Below, in pieces: positions 28,944 through 39,300 of a DNA stretch of 64,000 nucleotides. Below the pieces are notes generated by a model. That model was not told the DNA's origin, ran no database searches, and saw only the letters and a program-made list of their open reading frames with translations. Source of the stretch: Rhodopirellula baltica (GTDB lineage: Bacteria > Planctomycetota > Planctomycetia > Pirellulales > Pirellulaceae); contig PPHI01000001.1 in assembly GCA_002901265.1 (NCBI GenBank), forward strand, positions 1-64,000. Reading direction: 5' to 3'. The translations under genes were made by a program, and so were the position numbers. Position 1 is the first letter of the stretch. Each line of letters starts with the position of its first letter.

Positions 28944-29111
28944 ATGAAGCTTCTGCTAACAGCGTTGGTCGTGACGATGGCGTTGGTTTCGACAACCGGA
29001 TGTGGCTCCTCGGAGAACACCGTGATCGAGCCGCAGGATTATCAGATGACCGAACAGGAAGAATCCAATCGCGAGCGAGAGAAAGCCGCACTGGCATCTC
29101 AACAGCAATAG
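28944..29111 (+). CDS. Small lipoprotein before a DUF1559 gene
   Basis: This 55-residue gene is too short for a usual ORF cut-off. It starts ATG at 28944, has a hydrophobic signal (KLLLTALVVTMALVS) and a lipobox STTGC ending at Cys20, then a short acidic, Gln/Glu-rich tail ending QQQ. Small lipoproteins of this kind commonly stand before DUF1559 prepilin-like genes in planctomycetes. The DUF1559 gene starts 157 bp downstream. The function is unknown. Confidence 0.7.
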   Translation: MKLLLTALVVTMALVSTTGCGSSENTVIEPQDYQMTEQEESNREREKAALASQQQ

Positions 29112-29268
29112 CCGCCTGGAATCGCAAGACCATCACCATCGAGCGTTTGTTCAAACGAAGGAATGAGAGGTGGGAACGAAACGCTTTCGGGACGTCCGGG
29201 ATGGAGTTTAAGACGTCTAAGTTACATCTATCCTTTATTGTCGACTTGTTTAAGTCACAGGTACCGAA

Positions 29269-30528
29269 ATGATTCGAAACAAATCCGGTTCGAAAGGTTT
29301 CACCCTTGTCGAACTTTTGGTCGTGATTGCGATCATCGGGATTTTGGTTGGGTTGTTGTTGCCGGCCGTACAAGCCGCTCGTGAAGCGGCGCGACGTATG
29401 AGCTGCAGTAACAACTTCAAGCAAATCGGCCTCGCATCGCACAACTACCACTCTGCTTTTAAACAGCTTCCTACACACATGGGCGGCACGCGGCGACTTC
29501 CAGCCGGTGCAAGCTGGTTCAGCGGATACGGCGACGACTGCAACATGATGATGTTGAGCGTCTTTGTTGGCCTCACGCCGTTCTTTGAACAACAAGGCTT
29601 GTGGGACACGATTGCCAATCCGAACTCGGTCGATTTGACCAATCCAAACACTCCACGGAACCCGCCGTGGCCGGCGATGGGACCGACCCCAACGGAAGAG
29701 GACAATGACGTTGTCAAGGTGAACCAACGCAACACCGCGTATCCACCTTGGATGACTGAAATCCCAACACTGCGTTGCCCTAGCGACCCCGGACAAGGTC
29801 TGCCTGCGATGGGACGCAGCAACTACGCCGCGTGTCTCGGTGACGCTCTGCATTACACCGACAACGGGTCGTATTGGTACAACCTTCGCGGCTGGCCAAA
29901 AATCGAAGTTCACACCAACAGCAACTTGTCCACACAAGCTGCTTGCCGTGGTGTTTTCATTCCGCGTCGTGCGATGAAGTTCCGTGACATTTTGGACGGA
30001 CTTTCGAACACCATCATGATGGGCGAAATCGCGACCGATTTGGGTGACCGTGACGTTCGGACGTTGCCGCACACTTTCGCGCCAGGGACCTTCACCGGTC
30101 TTCGCAACAATCCCTACGTCTGCCATTCGGATGTTGACCCAGAGCGGCCTAAATTTTGGATGTCGAACCTGACCGACGTTGCCGCCGGAAACCAAGGTCG
30201 TGGATTCCGTTGGGCCAGCGGTTGCCAGCCCTACACGGCGATGAACACGATTCTGCCACCGAACAGCGAAACCTGTATGTCGCTTGGTGACACCTCGCCA
30301 GGGGCGTTGTCGGCAAGCAGTCGCCACCAAGGTGGAACGCACGTGTTGATGAGCGACGGTGCGGTGGTGTTTATCACCGATTCAATCGAAGCTGGTTCGC
30401 CGACCAACGGTACGGTGGTGCTCGGTGAAACCGGCAATCGCGCTCCTGGATCGGCCAGCCCCTATGGTTTGTGGGGTTCGCTCGGAACGCGAGCGAGCCG
30501 CGAAGTCATCTCCGAAAGCATCAACTAA
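29269..30528 (+). CDS. DUF1559 prepilin-like protein (type II secretion pseudopilin fold)
   Basis: A 419-residue protein. The N-terminus is a prepilin leader and helix: [19 protein letters not shown] with the conserved Glu5 after the cleavage site (FTLVE). [24 protein letters not shown] is the DUF1559 signature. The rest is a DUF1559 body ending with the Gly-rich [25 protein letters not shown] segment. Planctomycetes carry tens of paralogues; they are processed like pseudopilins and exported, with unknown roles. A strong terminator follows. Confidence 0.95.
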   Translation: MIRNKSGSKGFTLVELLVVIAIIGILVGLLLPAVQAAREAARRMSCSNNFKQIGLASHNYHSAFKQLPTHMGGTRRLPAGASWFSGYGDDCNMMMLSVFVGLTPFFEQQGLWDTIANPNSVDLTNPNTPRNPPWPAMGPTPTEEDNDVVKVNQRNTAYPPWMTEIPTLRCPSDPGQGLPAMGRSNYAACLGDALHYTDNGSYWYNLRGWPKIEVHTNSNLSTQAACRGVFIPRRAMKFRDILDGLSNTIMMGEIATDLGDRDVRTLPHTFAPGTFTGLRNNPYVCHSDVDPERPKFWMSNLTDVAAGNQGRGFRWASGCQPYTAMNTILPPNSETCMSLGDTSPGALSASSRHQGGTHVLMSDGAVVFITDSIEAGSPTNGTVVLGETGNRAPGSASPYGLWGSLGTRASREVISESIN

Positions 30529-30875
30529 TTCTACGATCGGTCCGGCCCGGCAACGGGCCAGTTGATCGCATCTGACGCAGTGTCACCAAGATTGTGACGC
30601 TGCGTTTTTTTATGGGGTCAGGTTGGGAGTCTACCGCCGGGGCGGTACTCGGGTGTGGCGGCAGTCGCGCGATGACCCGAATCAAGCAGCGTCCCAATTG
30701 ATGAGGTACACTCCACCAGCAGGGAACAGATCGGCAAGCGGGGCGGCACCGGGTATGTCGGCGGTTCCCCTTACCGTAGCGATTGCCGACAAACGAACGC
30801 GCCCCGTTTCGAATCAGGTTCGGCCTAGCGGCTTAACCGACCCGCTCCCCTCCCCCCACACTTCTCGCGACGCAC
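30529..30875. other. Intergenic region with terminator and GC-rich direct repeats
   Basis: These 347 bases hold the terminator after the DUF1559 gene, then GC-rich DNA with no plausible gene. Two similar 25-base segments, at about 30638-30662 and 30739-30762 (both around GGGGCGG with GGCGG downstream), suggest a decayed direct repeat. Confidence 0.5.
30574..30611 (+). terminator. Rho-independent terminator after the DUF1559 gene
   Basis: GACGCAGTGTCAC (30574-30586) pairs with GTGACGCTGCGT (30594-30605) with one G-T wobble and is followed by a run of seven T. This is the clearest terminator in the window. Confidence 0.92.
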
Positions 30876-31835
30876 ATGTCTCAGTCGGCTGAAAGCCATC
30901 GACGGAAAAAGGATTCGAACAAGCCCGTCCCGGTGCAAATGAATCCCTGGCTGATGATTGCAATCGTTTTGGCGACGATGGTGGCAAGTGCCGTTTTGTT
31001 TCGACAAGGAGATCCGATCGCGGCGATCAGCTTGGTACTGATCAGTTTCTCGTCGATGGTCGCTTTCAAGATGGGGGTGATCGGGATTGCGTCGAGTCTG
31101 ATCGGGCTGACTGCGGCGTTCTATTTTGCACCTGCGGCGGCACCGACCCTGGAGCCCTATGCGACGCGTTATTTTGAAACCACCGGATTGGCGAACCGCT
31201 TCTTGAGTATCGCCGTGGCGGGTGTGCTGATCTCGATGATCGTTTCGTTGTTGGTGACGGCGCTACTGGGCGGCACGATCGCTCATCGTCAGCGTTTAGC
31301 AAAGGCGAACCACTATGGCGGTTTCGTCTTGGGCGCAATCGAGGGCACGCTATTAGTCTGGTTGGCATTGGGCGGATTGATCAGCATGCAGCTTTGGCAG
31401 CGTGACGCGAACAAAAGCGAAAACGCTGTCGCTCAGTGGGTTGATCATTGGGCCGCACAAACGCGACAAAGTGCGATCGGACCGTTTGTTCGCGATTACA
31501 ACCCGTTCGAGCGGATCGAACCGCTCGCTGAAACTCAAAAGTTGCCCGCGGCGGTACGCCAATTGTCATCGCCAGGCGCTGTTGATCGTTTATTGGCCGA
31601 CCCCGAGATTCGCTCGCTTCGAAATGATCCCGAAGTTTCTCGGGCGATCGAAGAGCTCCGTGGCGAGCCGCAATTGGCGGGGGTGTTCCGCGGCGGTCAA
31701 CCGCTCGGCCAAGAGGAGTTGCTGTTCTTGATGAACAGTCCTGCCGTGATGAAACTTGCCGACGATCCCGAGTTTCGACAGGGGGTAAGACGCGTTCTCG
31801 AAACACACGCCAACACCCATCGTGTCGATCGCTAG
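30876..31835 (+). CDS. CvpA-like multi-pass membrane protein
   Basis: A 319-residue protein with four membrane helices in its first half (PWLMIAIVLATMVASAVLF, then AAISLVLISFSSMVAF, SIAVAGVLISMIVSLLVTAL, FVLGAIEGTLLVWLALGGL). This layout and a basic cytoplasmic loop (HRQRLAKANHYGG) resemble CvpA/colicin-V-production family proteins. The C-terminal half (residues 190-319) is soluble and helical with repeated short segments ending in DPE. No function is known. It overlaps the convergent downstream gene by 4 bp. Confidence 0.6.
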   Translation: MSQSAESHRRKKDSNKPVPVQMNPWLMIAIVLATMVASAVLFRQGDPIAAISLVLISFSSMVAFKMGVIGIASSLIGLTAAFYFAPAAAPTLEPYATRYFETTGLANRFLSIAVAGVLISMIVSLLVTALLGGTIAHRQRLAKANHYGGFVLGAIEGTLLVWLALGGLISMQLWQRDANKSENAVAQWVDHWAAQTRQSAIGPFVRDYNPFERIEPLAETQKLPAAVRQLSSPGAVDRLLADPEIRSLRNDPEVSRAIEELRGEPQLAGVFRGGQPLGQEELLFLMNSPAVMKLADDPEFRQGVRRVLETHANTHRVDR

Positions 31836-33025
31836 ATCGTAATCTGTCGAGCCCGTGCGGTAACCGGCCAGCGCTCGATCGCGAGACCATCCTGCACACA
31901 CCAAACGTGGTCGTACAGTGCGACGGTGGGACAAATATGAACTGGCATCCCATACAGGACGCTTCCAACGGGATAGTCAGCGGCAAAATCGGTTTTCAGA
32001 ACCAAGTGTTCTTCGCTTTGCATCACGAACTCGGCATCTTCAAGACCACGAAATACGATTCGTGGTGGCTGCATTTCCGCGGCGACCGACTTGTGGCCGA
32101 CATCGATACAAAGCGTTGATTCGGTAGGCCGGCTGATGATACGGGCAAGCAACAAGGCGGCGTTTTCGAAATCCATTGGCGGAGAAAACGTTGGCTGACC
32201 GGCGTCCCATAAAACGGATGTGCCAGCGCTGACTTCGACGTCACAATCGGGGGCGTTTTGAAGCATCAATTTTGACGTTGGCGTGCCGCACCCGACAACT
32301 TTGGGAACGACCAAGCCGCGGCTTTCGATTTGGCGTTTCCATTCCCAAACTGGCGTAAACGCTTCATAGACAAGGTTGACGACAGTTTCGGGATCGGTGT
32401 GATGGATGTGTCCATCGTAAGCATGCAGCCCCACCGCATTGCAGGATGGCGATTCGGAGATGAAGCGATAGAGGCGTTCCGCTGACTCGCCGACATGAAT
32501 CCCGGTCCGATTCATCCCGACATTCAAGTCGACGAATAAATCGATGACCGCCCCGATGCGTGTCGCTTCATCGGAAAGCTGTTGGGCAATTTCCAAGCAA
32601 TCGACGATGGTTGAAAAGCGACAATCCGGAAACGTTTCAACAAGAGTCAAGAATCGACGGATATTCGGGCCGACCGGCTGATACGCCATCAAAATGTCTT
32701 CGCCGCCCGCCTCGGCCGTCATTTCGCATTCGGCGATCGTTGACGTTTTGAATTTTGTGATGCCGGCCTTCAGTTTCAGTTGAACGATCTGAGGCAGCTT
32801 GTGTGTTTTGACGTGGGGGCGGAGGACTTCTGGGCCTCGTTGACCCGCCCACCGAATCATCCGCTGCAAGTTGGACTTTACACGGCCGATGTCAATTAAA
32901 AGAGATGGCGAAGGGACTTCTTCGACATTGTTGATTTCAAACCAGCGTTTGTCGTCGTTCACTTTGGCAGTTCGGTCGGCTAAGAAGGCGATGAAATGGA
33001 CGCTCTTGCGAAAGCGACCTCTCAC
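31832..33025 (-). CDS. D-threonine aldolase / D-serine dehydratase-like PLP enzyme
   Basis: A 397-residue protein with an alanine-racemase-type N-terminal barrel. The Schiff-base lysine sits in RPHVKTHK near residue 70, and VDLNVGMNRTG and GHIHHTD follow in the barrel. The C-terminal domain has a metal-type HIC motif (MPVHICPTVALYDH). In this family His-x-Cys or His-x-Asp binds zinc or manganese; the Cys form is like D-serine dehydratase. The enzyme should cleave or dehydrate a beta-hydroxy D-amino acid. The start is a GTG at 33025; a GTG at 32962 is possible. It lies 12 bp after the vWA gene. Confidence 0.8.
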   Translation of the reverse strand: MRGRFRKSVHFIAFLADRTAKVNDDKRWFEINNVEEVPSPSLLIDIGRVKSNLQRMIRWAGQRGPEVLRPHVKTHKLPQIVQLKLKAGITKFKTSTIAECEMTAEAGGEDILMAYQPVGPNIRRFLTLVETFPDCRFSTIVDCLEIAQQLSDEATRIGAVIDLFVDLNVGMNRTGIHVGESAERLYRFISESPSCNAVGLHAYDGHIHHTDPETVVNLVYEAFTPVWEWKRQIESRGLVVPKVVGCGTPTSKLMLQNAPDCDVEVSAGTSVLWDAGQPTFSPPMDFENAALLLARIISRPTESTLCIDVGHKSVAAEMQPPRIVFRGLEDAEFVMQSEEHLVLKTDFAADYPVGSVLYGMPVHICPTVALYDHVWCVQDGLAIERWPVTARARQITI

Positions 33026-33037
33026 GTCAACATAACG

Positions 33038-35413
33038 TTAGCCGTGCTGCTGTGCAGCCAAGCGGCCTGCCCGTTTTACCATCGCGACGAAGTCATTGCG
33101 AAAGCCACTCGGATCCTCGCCACTCGCATTAGCAGCAATTTTTTCGATGAACTCGAAATCCGTTAATCCATCAGCAACCGGGCTGTCGCCCGTGTGACGG
33201 ACGGTGATCTGATTGGCAGGACTCCGCAACAACATCCCGAATGCGGCGGCAGCCGAAGCGAAGCGAAAACTCTCCGGCGCGTCATCAAAGGCGATACCGG
33301 TGTCTTGAAGACTGACTTCGATCGAATCGAAATCTTGCCCCGATTGCGTGTCGTGGTAGCGTAGCTTCAAGGTTAGCACTTCACCGCTGTTGGCATCATC
33401 GTTTAACGCGACGGGGGTTTGGTACTTCAATCCTTCGACGTTTGAGTCTGTCGGGGCGCCAGCCCCCAAACCGTTTTGTGGGATGATTTCATAAAGCGCG
33501 GTAACGGCATGTCCCGAATACACGTCGCCAGACCAAGGAAGGTCGCTAGTGGCGACCATCGCGCCACGTTGATCTTCGTAACCGATTAATCGATAAGCTT
33601 TGACTTCACGTGGGTTGAATTCAACTCGGACATCAACGTCGCTAGCGATTTGTTCGGAGTGGAGCTGAATTTGGTCAAGAAATTGTGACTCTGCGTCGCC
33701 ACGGTTCTTCACCACGCGATAGTCCCCGTTTCCTTTATTGCAGAGCCGTTTCATCAATTTGTGATCGCCAGCATCTGCCCCAAACTGGATCGCCGAAAAG
33801 GCAACTTGGTCGCTTCGAGTCAAAACAAAGTCGGCAAGTTCGTTGCTACTTTCGAATCCGATTTGGCAGTTATTGTCCGTGCAAAGAATGACCGCATTGT
33901 TTCCGCCAGGAATGTACTGGCGTTGAGCGATCCGATACGCCAATTGCAGTCCTTCGCCCGACTTTGTCGAGCCGCCGCTGCGGATACGGTGGATGGCGTC
34001 AATGATTTTGAGTTTTTGATCGCCTGTCGTCGCGTCCAGAGCAATTCCTTTGGCGCCGGAGTAAACAACGATTGCGAGTGAGTCGTTTTTGTCGAGCTGT
34101 TCGACAATTGTGAGCAGCCCCTTGACCGCAAGCGGTAATTTTTCAGGCCGATTCATCGTTCCAGAGACATCGACCAGAAACACGAGATTCGCCGGTCGTC
34201 GTGACTGTTGTGACTCACGTCCTTGAATCCCAACACGTGCCAAGCGGTTTGATGGATTCCAGGGACAGCTCGCGATATCCATCGAAACGGCAAACGTTTT
34301 TCCATCCTCTGGGCGGGCATATTCGTAATCAAACGTATTGATCAATTGCTCGACATAGACGTCATTGGATTGAGGAAGCGACTTGCGATCAATCAGTTTG
34401 CGAACCGCCCAGTAAGATTCCCGCTCGATGTTGATAGGGAAATTCGAAAGTGGGCTGACGGCAGCGGATTCGAAAACGCCCGACCGAAACGGCCTGGATT
34501 GTCCAGCAACCTTTACCCGACTTGGTGAGAGCGTATCGTCCATTAAACGCTGGGATTCGAGCACATCAGCCGCGATAACTGATGGGTCGTCAACCGCAGT
34601 CTCATTTTCGTTTGGCAAATCGTGATCGAGATTCGTTGGCGACAAATCGCTTGGCGAGCCAGACAAAGAATCGCCGGCGCTGCCCATCGCAGCGACGTTA
34701 CTGGCTGTTTCCTCGTGCGTCTGATTTGAAACCGCGGCAACATCTGTTGAAGACACATCAACTGGATTCACATCCGCTGTGGTGTCGAGATTATTCGTGC
34801 TTGTTTGATCATTATTGACCACCGCGCTTGATGGTGGTGCCACAGTTGACTGCTGCCGATCGAGTGCGAGCTGAACCTGCAATGACTGAATTTGTGATTC
34901 GAATTGGCGATTGCGTTCGGCCAACAGGCGGTTTTGACGTTCGACTTCTTGGATTCGTGAACGAAGTAGTTTCGTTTCTGTCCGAGCGGAAATAACGCGG
35001 TTTAGGGCCGGCAACGTCAGGCCACAAGCCAGCAGCAGCGAAGCGGCAATGGCGAGTACAAAGCCGAACGAACTCGAAGGCGATTGCGGGGACGGGACCG
35101 CTTGTGCGACGCCCAATTCTTCGCTTGTGCCCGGTTCGATCGGCGGCACGGGGACCTGCTCGGCGCGACGGATGGCGGCTTCAATCGTTTGACGACTTTG
35201 TTCGGAAAGAGATTGTGTCTTGGTGTCGAACTCGCTTGCCAATGTCGTTGCGGTTTCGCGGATCGCATTGACGGTTTCACACAGCGTCGGCGAGTGTTCC
35301 ATCCGTTGCACAAACTCCGCTTCTTGTTGGGCGGATAATTCGCCGAACACGAATGCAGTCGCCTGCTCGTGTAATTGCAAATCGTTTGGGTCGGAATCGT
35401 TTGGCACAATCAT
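33038..35413 (-). CDS. Membrane anti-sigma-like and vWA (YfbK-type) protein
   Basis: A 791-residue protein. Residues 1-75 resemble the N-terminal helical domain of membrane anti-sigma factors without a zinc finger (ATAFVFGELSAQQEAEFV). A membrane helix follows near 115-137, then a coiled coil (EVERQNRLLAERNRQFESQIQSL). After an Asn/Asp/Ser-rich linker come a YfbK-like N-domain (TFDYEYARPEDG) and a von Willebrand A domain with MIDAS sequence DVSGTM (NLVFLVDVSGTMNRPEKL), then a DUF3520-like C-domain. The gene lies 12 bp after the ECF sigma factor, so it is probably the anti-sigma regulator with an external vWA sensor. The MIDAS reads DxSGT rather than DxSxS. Confidence 0.8.
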   Translation of the reverse strand: MIVPNDSDPNDLQLHEQATAFVFGELSAQQEAEFVQRMEHSPTLCETVNAIRETATTLASEFDTKTQSLSEQSRQTIEAAIRRAEQVPVPPIEPGTSEELGVAQAVPSPQSPSSSFGFVLAIAASLLLACGLTLPALNRVISARTETKLLRSRIQEVERQNRLLAERNRQFESQIQSLQVQLALDRQQSTVAPPSSAVVNNDQTSTNNLDTTADVNPVDVSSTDVAAVSNQTHEETASNVAAMGSAGDSLSGSPSDLSPTNLDHDLPNENETAVDDPSVIAADVLESQRLMDDTLSPSRVKVAGQSRPFRSGVFESAAVSPLSNFPINIERESYWAVRKLIDRKSLPQSNDVYVEQLINTFDYEYARPEDGKTFAVSMDIASCPWNPSNRLARVGIQGRESQQSRRPANLVFLVDVSGTMNRPEKLPLAVKGLLTIVEQLDKNDSLAIVVYSGAKGIALDATTGDQKLKIIDAIHRIRSGGSTKSGEGLQLAYRIAQRQYIPGGNNAVILCTDNNCQIGFESSNELADFVLTRSDQVAFSAIQFGADAGDHKLMKRLCNKGNGDYRVVKNRGDAESQFLDQIQLHSEQIASDVDVRVEFNPREVKAYRLIGYEDQRGAMVATSDLPWSGDVYSGHAVTALYEIIPQNGLGAGAPTDSNVEGLKYQTPVALNDDANSGEVLTLKLRYHDTQSGQDFDSIEVSLQDTGIAFDDAPESFRFASAAAAFGMLLRSPANQITVRHTGDSPVADGLTDFEFIEKIAANASGEDPSGFRNDFVAMVKRAGRLAAQQHG

Positions 35414-35425
35414 TTCAACGCGTGA

Positions 35426-35995
35426 TTACTTTTCGGTGGGAACAAGTCGTTCGCGAACGGTTTTCAGTCCCGTGCTCAGCAGGTAGCCCACGTTGCCGAC
35501 ACTCAAGCCCGTCGCGTGGCTGATTTCGCGATAACTCAGCCCGCTTTCAATCTTTAATCGGATCACTTCTTGTTGCCGTTCCGGTAGATTCCCGAGCTGA
35601 TCCAATGCGTCGCTATACCGTTCGGCCATTTCAACTTTCGTCACCGGGTCGCCATCCCGGCTGACTTCTTTTTCCGCTACCGTGTCATCAAGCGGTCGAA
35701 TTCGACCTTCCTTCTTCATGACGTCGAACGCCCGGTTTCGACAAACACGGAACAGCCACTGACGTACTTTCCCACGCACCTTTTCCTGGGGCTGTTTGCA
35801 CAGCCTCAAAAACGCGTCCTGCACCAAGTCGTTGGCACGATCCCGATCACCCACCAAGTGTTTCGCATAACTCATCAGCGCCACCTCATTGTCGCGGAAA
35901 GCCTCGGACAACCAGCTTTCACTGGCCGCCGATCGTTCACCACCCGGCGGGGGTGGCGTTTCCGGTGAATCTGGATGGGAATCGATCTGCTTCAT
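35426..35995 (-). CDS. ECF-type RNA polymerase sigma factor
   Basis: The ATG at 35995 (189 residues) is chosen; an extension to 36280 has no family match. Region 2 is visible (LMSYAKHLVGDRDRANDLVQDAFLRL, with RQWLFRVCRNRAFD for -10 recognition), and region 4 (LPERQQEVIRLKIESGLSYREI and SVGNVGYLLSTGLKTVRERL) for -35 binding. It is followed by a vWA gene with an anti-sigma-like N-terminus, 12 bp downstream. Divergent to it is a 1099-residue secreted protein gene, a candidate target. Confidence 0.88.
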   Translation of the reverse strand: MKQIDSHPDSPETPPPPGGERSAASESWLSEAFRDNEVALMSYAKHLVGDRDRANDLVQDAFLRLCKQPQEKVRGKVRQWLFRVCRNRAFDVMKKEGRIRPLDDTVAEKEVSRDGDPVTKVEMAERYSDALDQLGNLPERQQEVIRLKIESGLSYREISHATGLSVGNVGYLLSTGLKTVRERLVPTEK

Positions 35996-36301
35996 TGCCT
36001 GTTGCAGGCTTCGAAAAGGAACGCGGATCCTTGCATCTTTACAACGATCCGCGTGAAGAATCCTTAGAAAGGAATTTGTGTTGGAGGCAGAACGGCAGTG
36101 TCGATGCCGCTGAGTGCGAACGTATTCTATCCAAAAAGCTACGGCATCGATTTGTGTTGGCAGGCGACTTTTGTTGCCAATCCACGCTGTATTTCTCAAA
36201 ATCGTGCGTATCGGATCCCCTGCCGGGGGCTCGAAAAGGGATTGGCATTTGCCGATTAGTGATTCGATTTTCCCGCCCATTTTCCCACGGGGTCTGCGAC
36301 G
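35996..36301. other. Divergent promoter region between the sigma factor and the 1099-aa secreted protein gene
   Basis: These 306 bases hold no convincing gene and no terminator. They should contain back-to-back promoters, possibly recognised by the adjacent sigma factor, but no consensus is known for this group and none is assigned. Confidence 0.5.
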
Positions 36302-39300
36302 ATGTCACACTCGTCAGCCTTCTTCGCAGGTCGGACGTACCGTTCGGCCGCCTGTGCCGTGATGCTGTTTTTCATGGCCGTTCCCACTCACGCCGCTGCC
36401 GACGATTCGCCGCTGGCGGTCAGTTCATCCAAGCACGCGCCACTTCGCGATGGTCCGTACCGTGTCTACGTCGGCACCGTCAAGCTGCCCGCACAAGGTG
36501 TTTGGCGAATCGACACCAGCAAAGTCGATGAACACGTTCGTGAAGTTTATCTCGTACCTCTTGATCCATTGCGTGTCCACCAACTGGGCAAGCGGATGTA
36601 CGAAGCCATCGAGGAGCGTGTGATCAACGCGTCACGATGGCAACTCAACGTCGGCTATGAGCCATGCCGTGATTTTGCGTTGGCACATCAGAACGTCGGC
36701 CCCACTTCGCTGAAGGAGCTCAGCGAATATCAAGATGACAAGTACGGATCGGCGTTCTTCTGGGATCGAATGTCCTACCGGCTTCGTGATTTGGAAGGCC
36801 TGATCGCGATCGATGCGGTCGATGGCCCCTTTGTGCACTTGATACCGAACGTCACCTTCGAATTTGAAGATCCGCCGGCGACTGATCAGTCAGCTGATCC
36901 GAATTTACGTCAACGACGAGGCGTTCCCAAAGACAAACGCAAGGTCTTGGCATTCGAGTTGCGGCCGCTAATCGATGATGGCAAACATTGGGTGCTCTCT
37001 ACCGATGGCAATTGCGAACGAGTCGACATCGATCAAGATTTGGTGCGCACACAAAAGGCGACGATTCGGCCGATCTTGTCGCAAGAGACGATCGAACGAA
37101 ACGACCAGACAGAGGTTACAACGTATACCGTCACGGCGATCGTGGATGAAGTAATCTCCGCCAAGCAGGTCGTGAGAGTTGACAACGCGATTGCCAATCA
37201 ACAGGTTCAGCTGGAATGGAATTTTGATCAAGCAAAAGAAGTCGACTTTGATCTTGTCGAAAACACACTCTTTGATGCCCGACGCTATGGCTGGACGCCA
37301 TACTTGATCGCCGGAAACGGTGGCGTGTTGGATCTTTGGAATCGCAAAGTGACGCCGCACTCGGATGCCATTGGGCCTGCTAGTCCGCGTCCAAACAATT
37401 TGTCGATGTATTCGATTCTGGGGGGGCGTGCAGCGATCGAAGAAACGTTGCAAATGCAAGTGTTGGCAGTCGGCAAGTCGAAAACCGATGACATGGTCGA
37501 GCTGTCGACATTAAAAGGGGTGGAGGTCAAGTCGCATCCGTTTGAGGCAATGCTTGCCAATCATGGTGGAGGCGAAGAACTTGCGATGGCAAGTTTTGTC
37601 CCGGCCGATCGGTTCTATGTCTATGTCGGAAAACCGGAAACCATTCCGGCACTGCTCGACAGTGGCGCACCTTTTATCGCAAGCTTGGGAACGGCGCTTT
37701 CGGGAAACTGTCTGCAGTACAACTTGGAATCACGATACCTCGCGCGATTGGGTTTGAATCGCGATTGGGTCGATTCCGTTTTGACGTCGGGCATGGCCAG
37801 CGAGCTGTCGATCTACACGCCAGACTTGTTCTTTATCGACGGAACCGATGTGACGGTCATCGCACGTTTACGGCAACCGCAGTTGCTGCACCGAATGTTG
37901 TCGATATTAGTGATCGCCGATGTTACCGGTGGCGGCGTGGTGGAAATTCCCGCAAGCGGAGAACGAAACGCCTACGTTTCGCTTCAAGACGATTTGTTGA
38001 TGATCAGCACCAACCGGCAAGAGTTGGAACTGGCGATCGACTTGCGCGAGCGAGACGGTGTGGGCAGCTTGGGGGCGAGCGACGAATTTCGTTACATGCT
38101 CGGTCAGTTGCCGGTGGATGAGAAAACCAGGCTGTACGCGTATTTATCTGACCCCTTTGTCCGACGATTGGTTGGCCCCGAAGCCAAGATCGGCCAGCGC
38201 CGACGCGTGCTCGAAAAAGCGAAATTAGAAGCGATCACCGCGTATCGCTTGAAAGCCAAACTTGATGGACTGAGCGAAGGTGAGACGACGCAGATTCTTC
38301 AACAACGCGGTTACTTGCCGAGCGACCTTAATGACACGACTGTTTCAATTCAGCCGAACGGATTGGTGCGGTCGGAACGCTACGGAACACTTCCGAATAT
38401 GCGCAGCCTGCCGGAGGTACCGCTCAAGAAGGTCACTCGCGAGGAAGCACAGCAGTACGACCGGTATCGCGAGAACTATTCGCGTTATTGGAGTCGATAT
38501 TTCGATCCGATCGCGGTTCGGTTGAACGACGTCGGACCGGGCGAGTTGGAACTTTCGACATTCATTTTGCCATTGGTCGACAATTCAATTTACAACGGGC
38601 TGCGTGGTGTTCTTGCGCATCAGTCCGATGGTAAATCACTTTCGATTCCGGTTGTCCAGCCGGCACCGGTGCTGCAGTTTTCGCTGAACTTGCGAGATGA
38701 GGCGTGGCAGCAAATTGCTGGGAACTTCTCGGAGTTCTTTTCGCACTACTCGGGAGTCAGTTCGGCGATCCTTGATGACTTTGGTCCGAGTGCACACGTC
38801 GCGGTGTTTGACGCCGACCCGGTGATCGCACTTGGCAGTGGTGATGTCTTCGGGGCGTTTGGCAATGCGGCACGGCGTGGCAATTCGAACTTTATGTTGA
38901 TGTCGCCGGTGATGATTTCGATGTTGACGCGGCCGTGCAGCATCATGGTCGAAACACAATCACCAGAACGTACCGCACAGTACCTCCGCCAAGCGGCACT
39001 TGCGCATTCGATGGGTGTGGGACAAGACAGTGCCTTTCGTCCTTCGTTTTACCAAGAGGGTGACGAAGACAAGTGGGTTTGGGTGCTGGATATCTTTGGG
39101 ATGGTCAAGCTGCGCTATGGAGTCGAAGTCATCGACAAGTATTTGGTGATTCGCAACATCCCGTGGTCAAGCGATGACCGGGTCGTCAGCACGGGGATAG
39201 CAGCACTCAACGGGGCGCAATTGTCGGTGAATCCCGGTGCGTGCCAATTGCAGTTGCCTGGATTACACGCGGCAGCATCAGACAACAATCGCAAGTCGGT

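Noticed and set aside
28942-30342. Minus-strand 466-codon open frame opposite the DUF1559 gene
   Set aside because: It is antisense to a clear DUF1559 gene, has no signal or motif, and is a codon-bias shadow.
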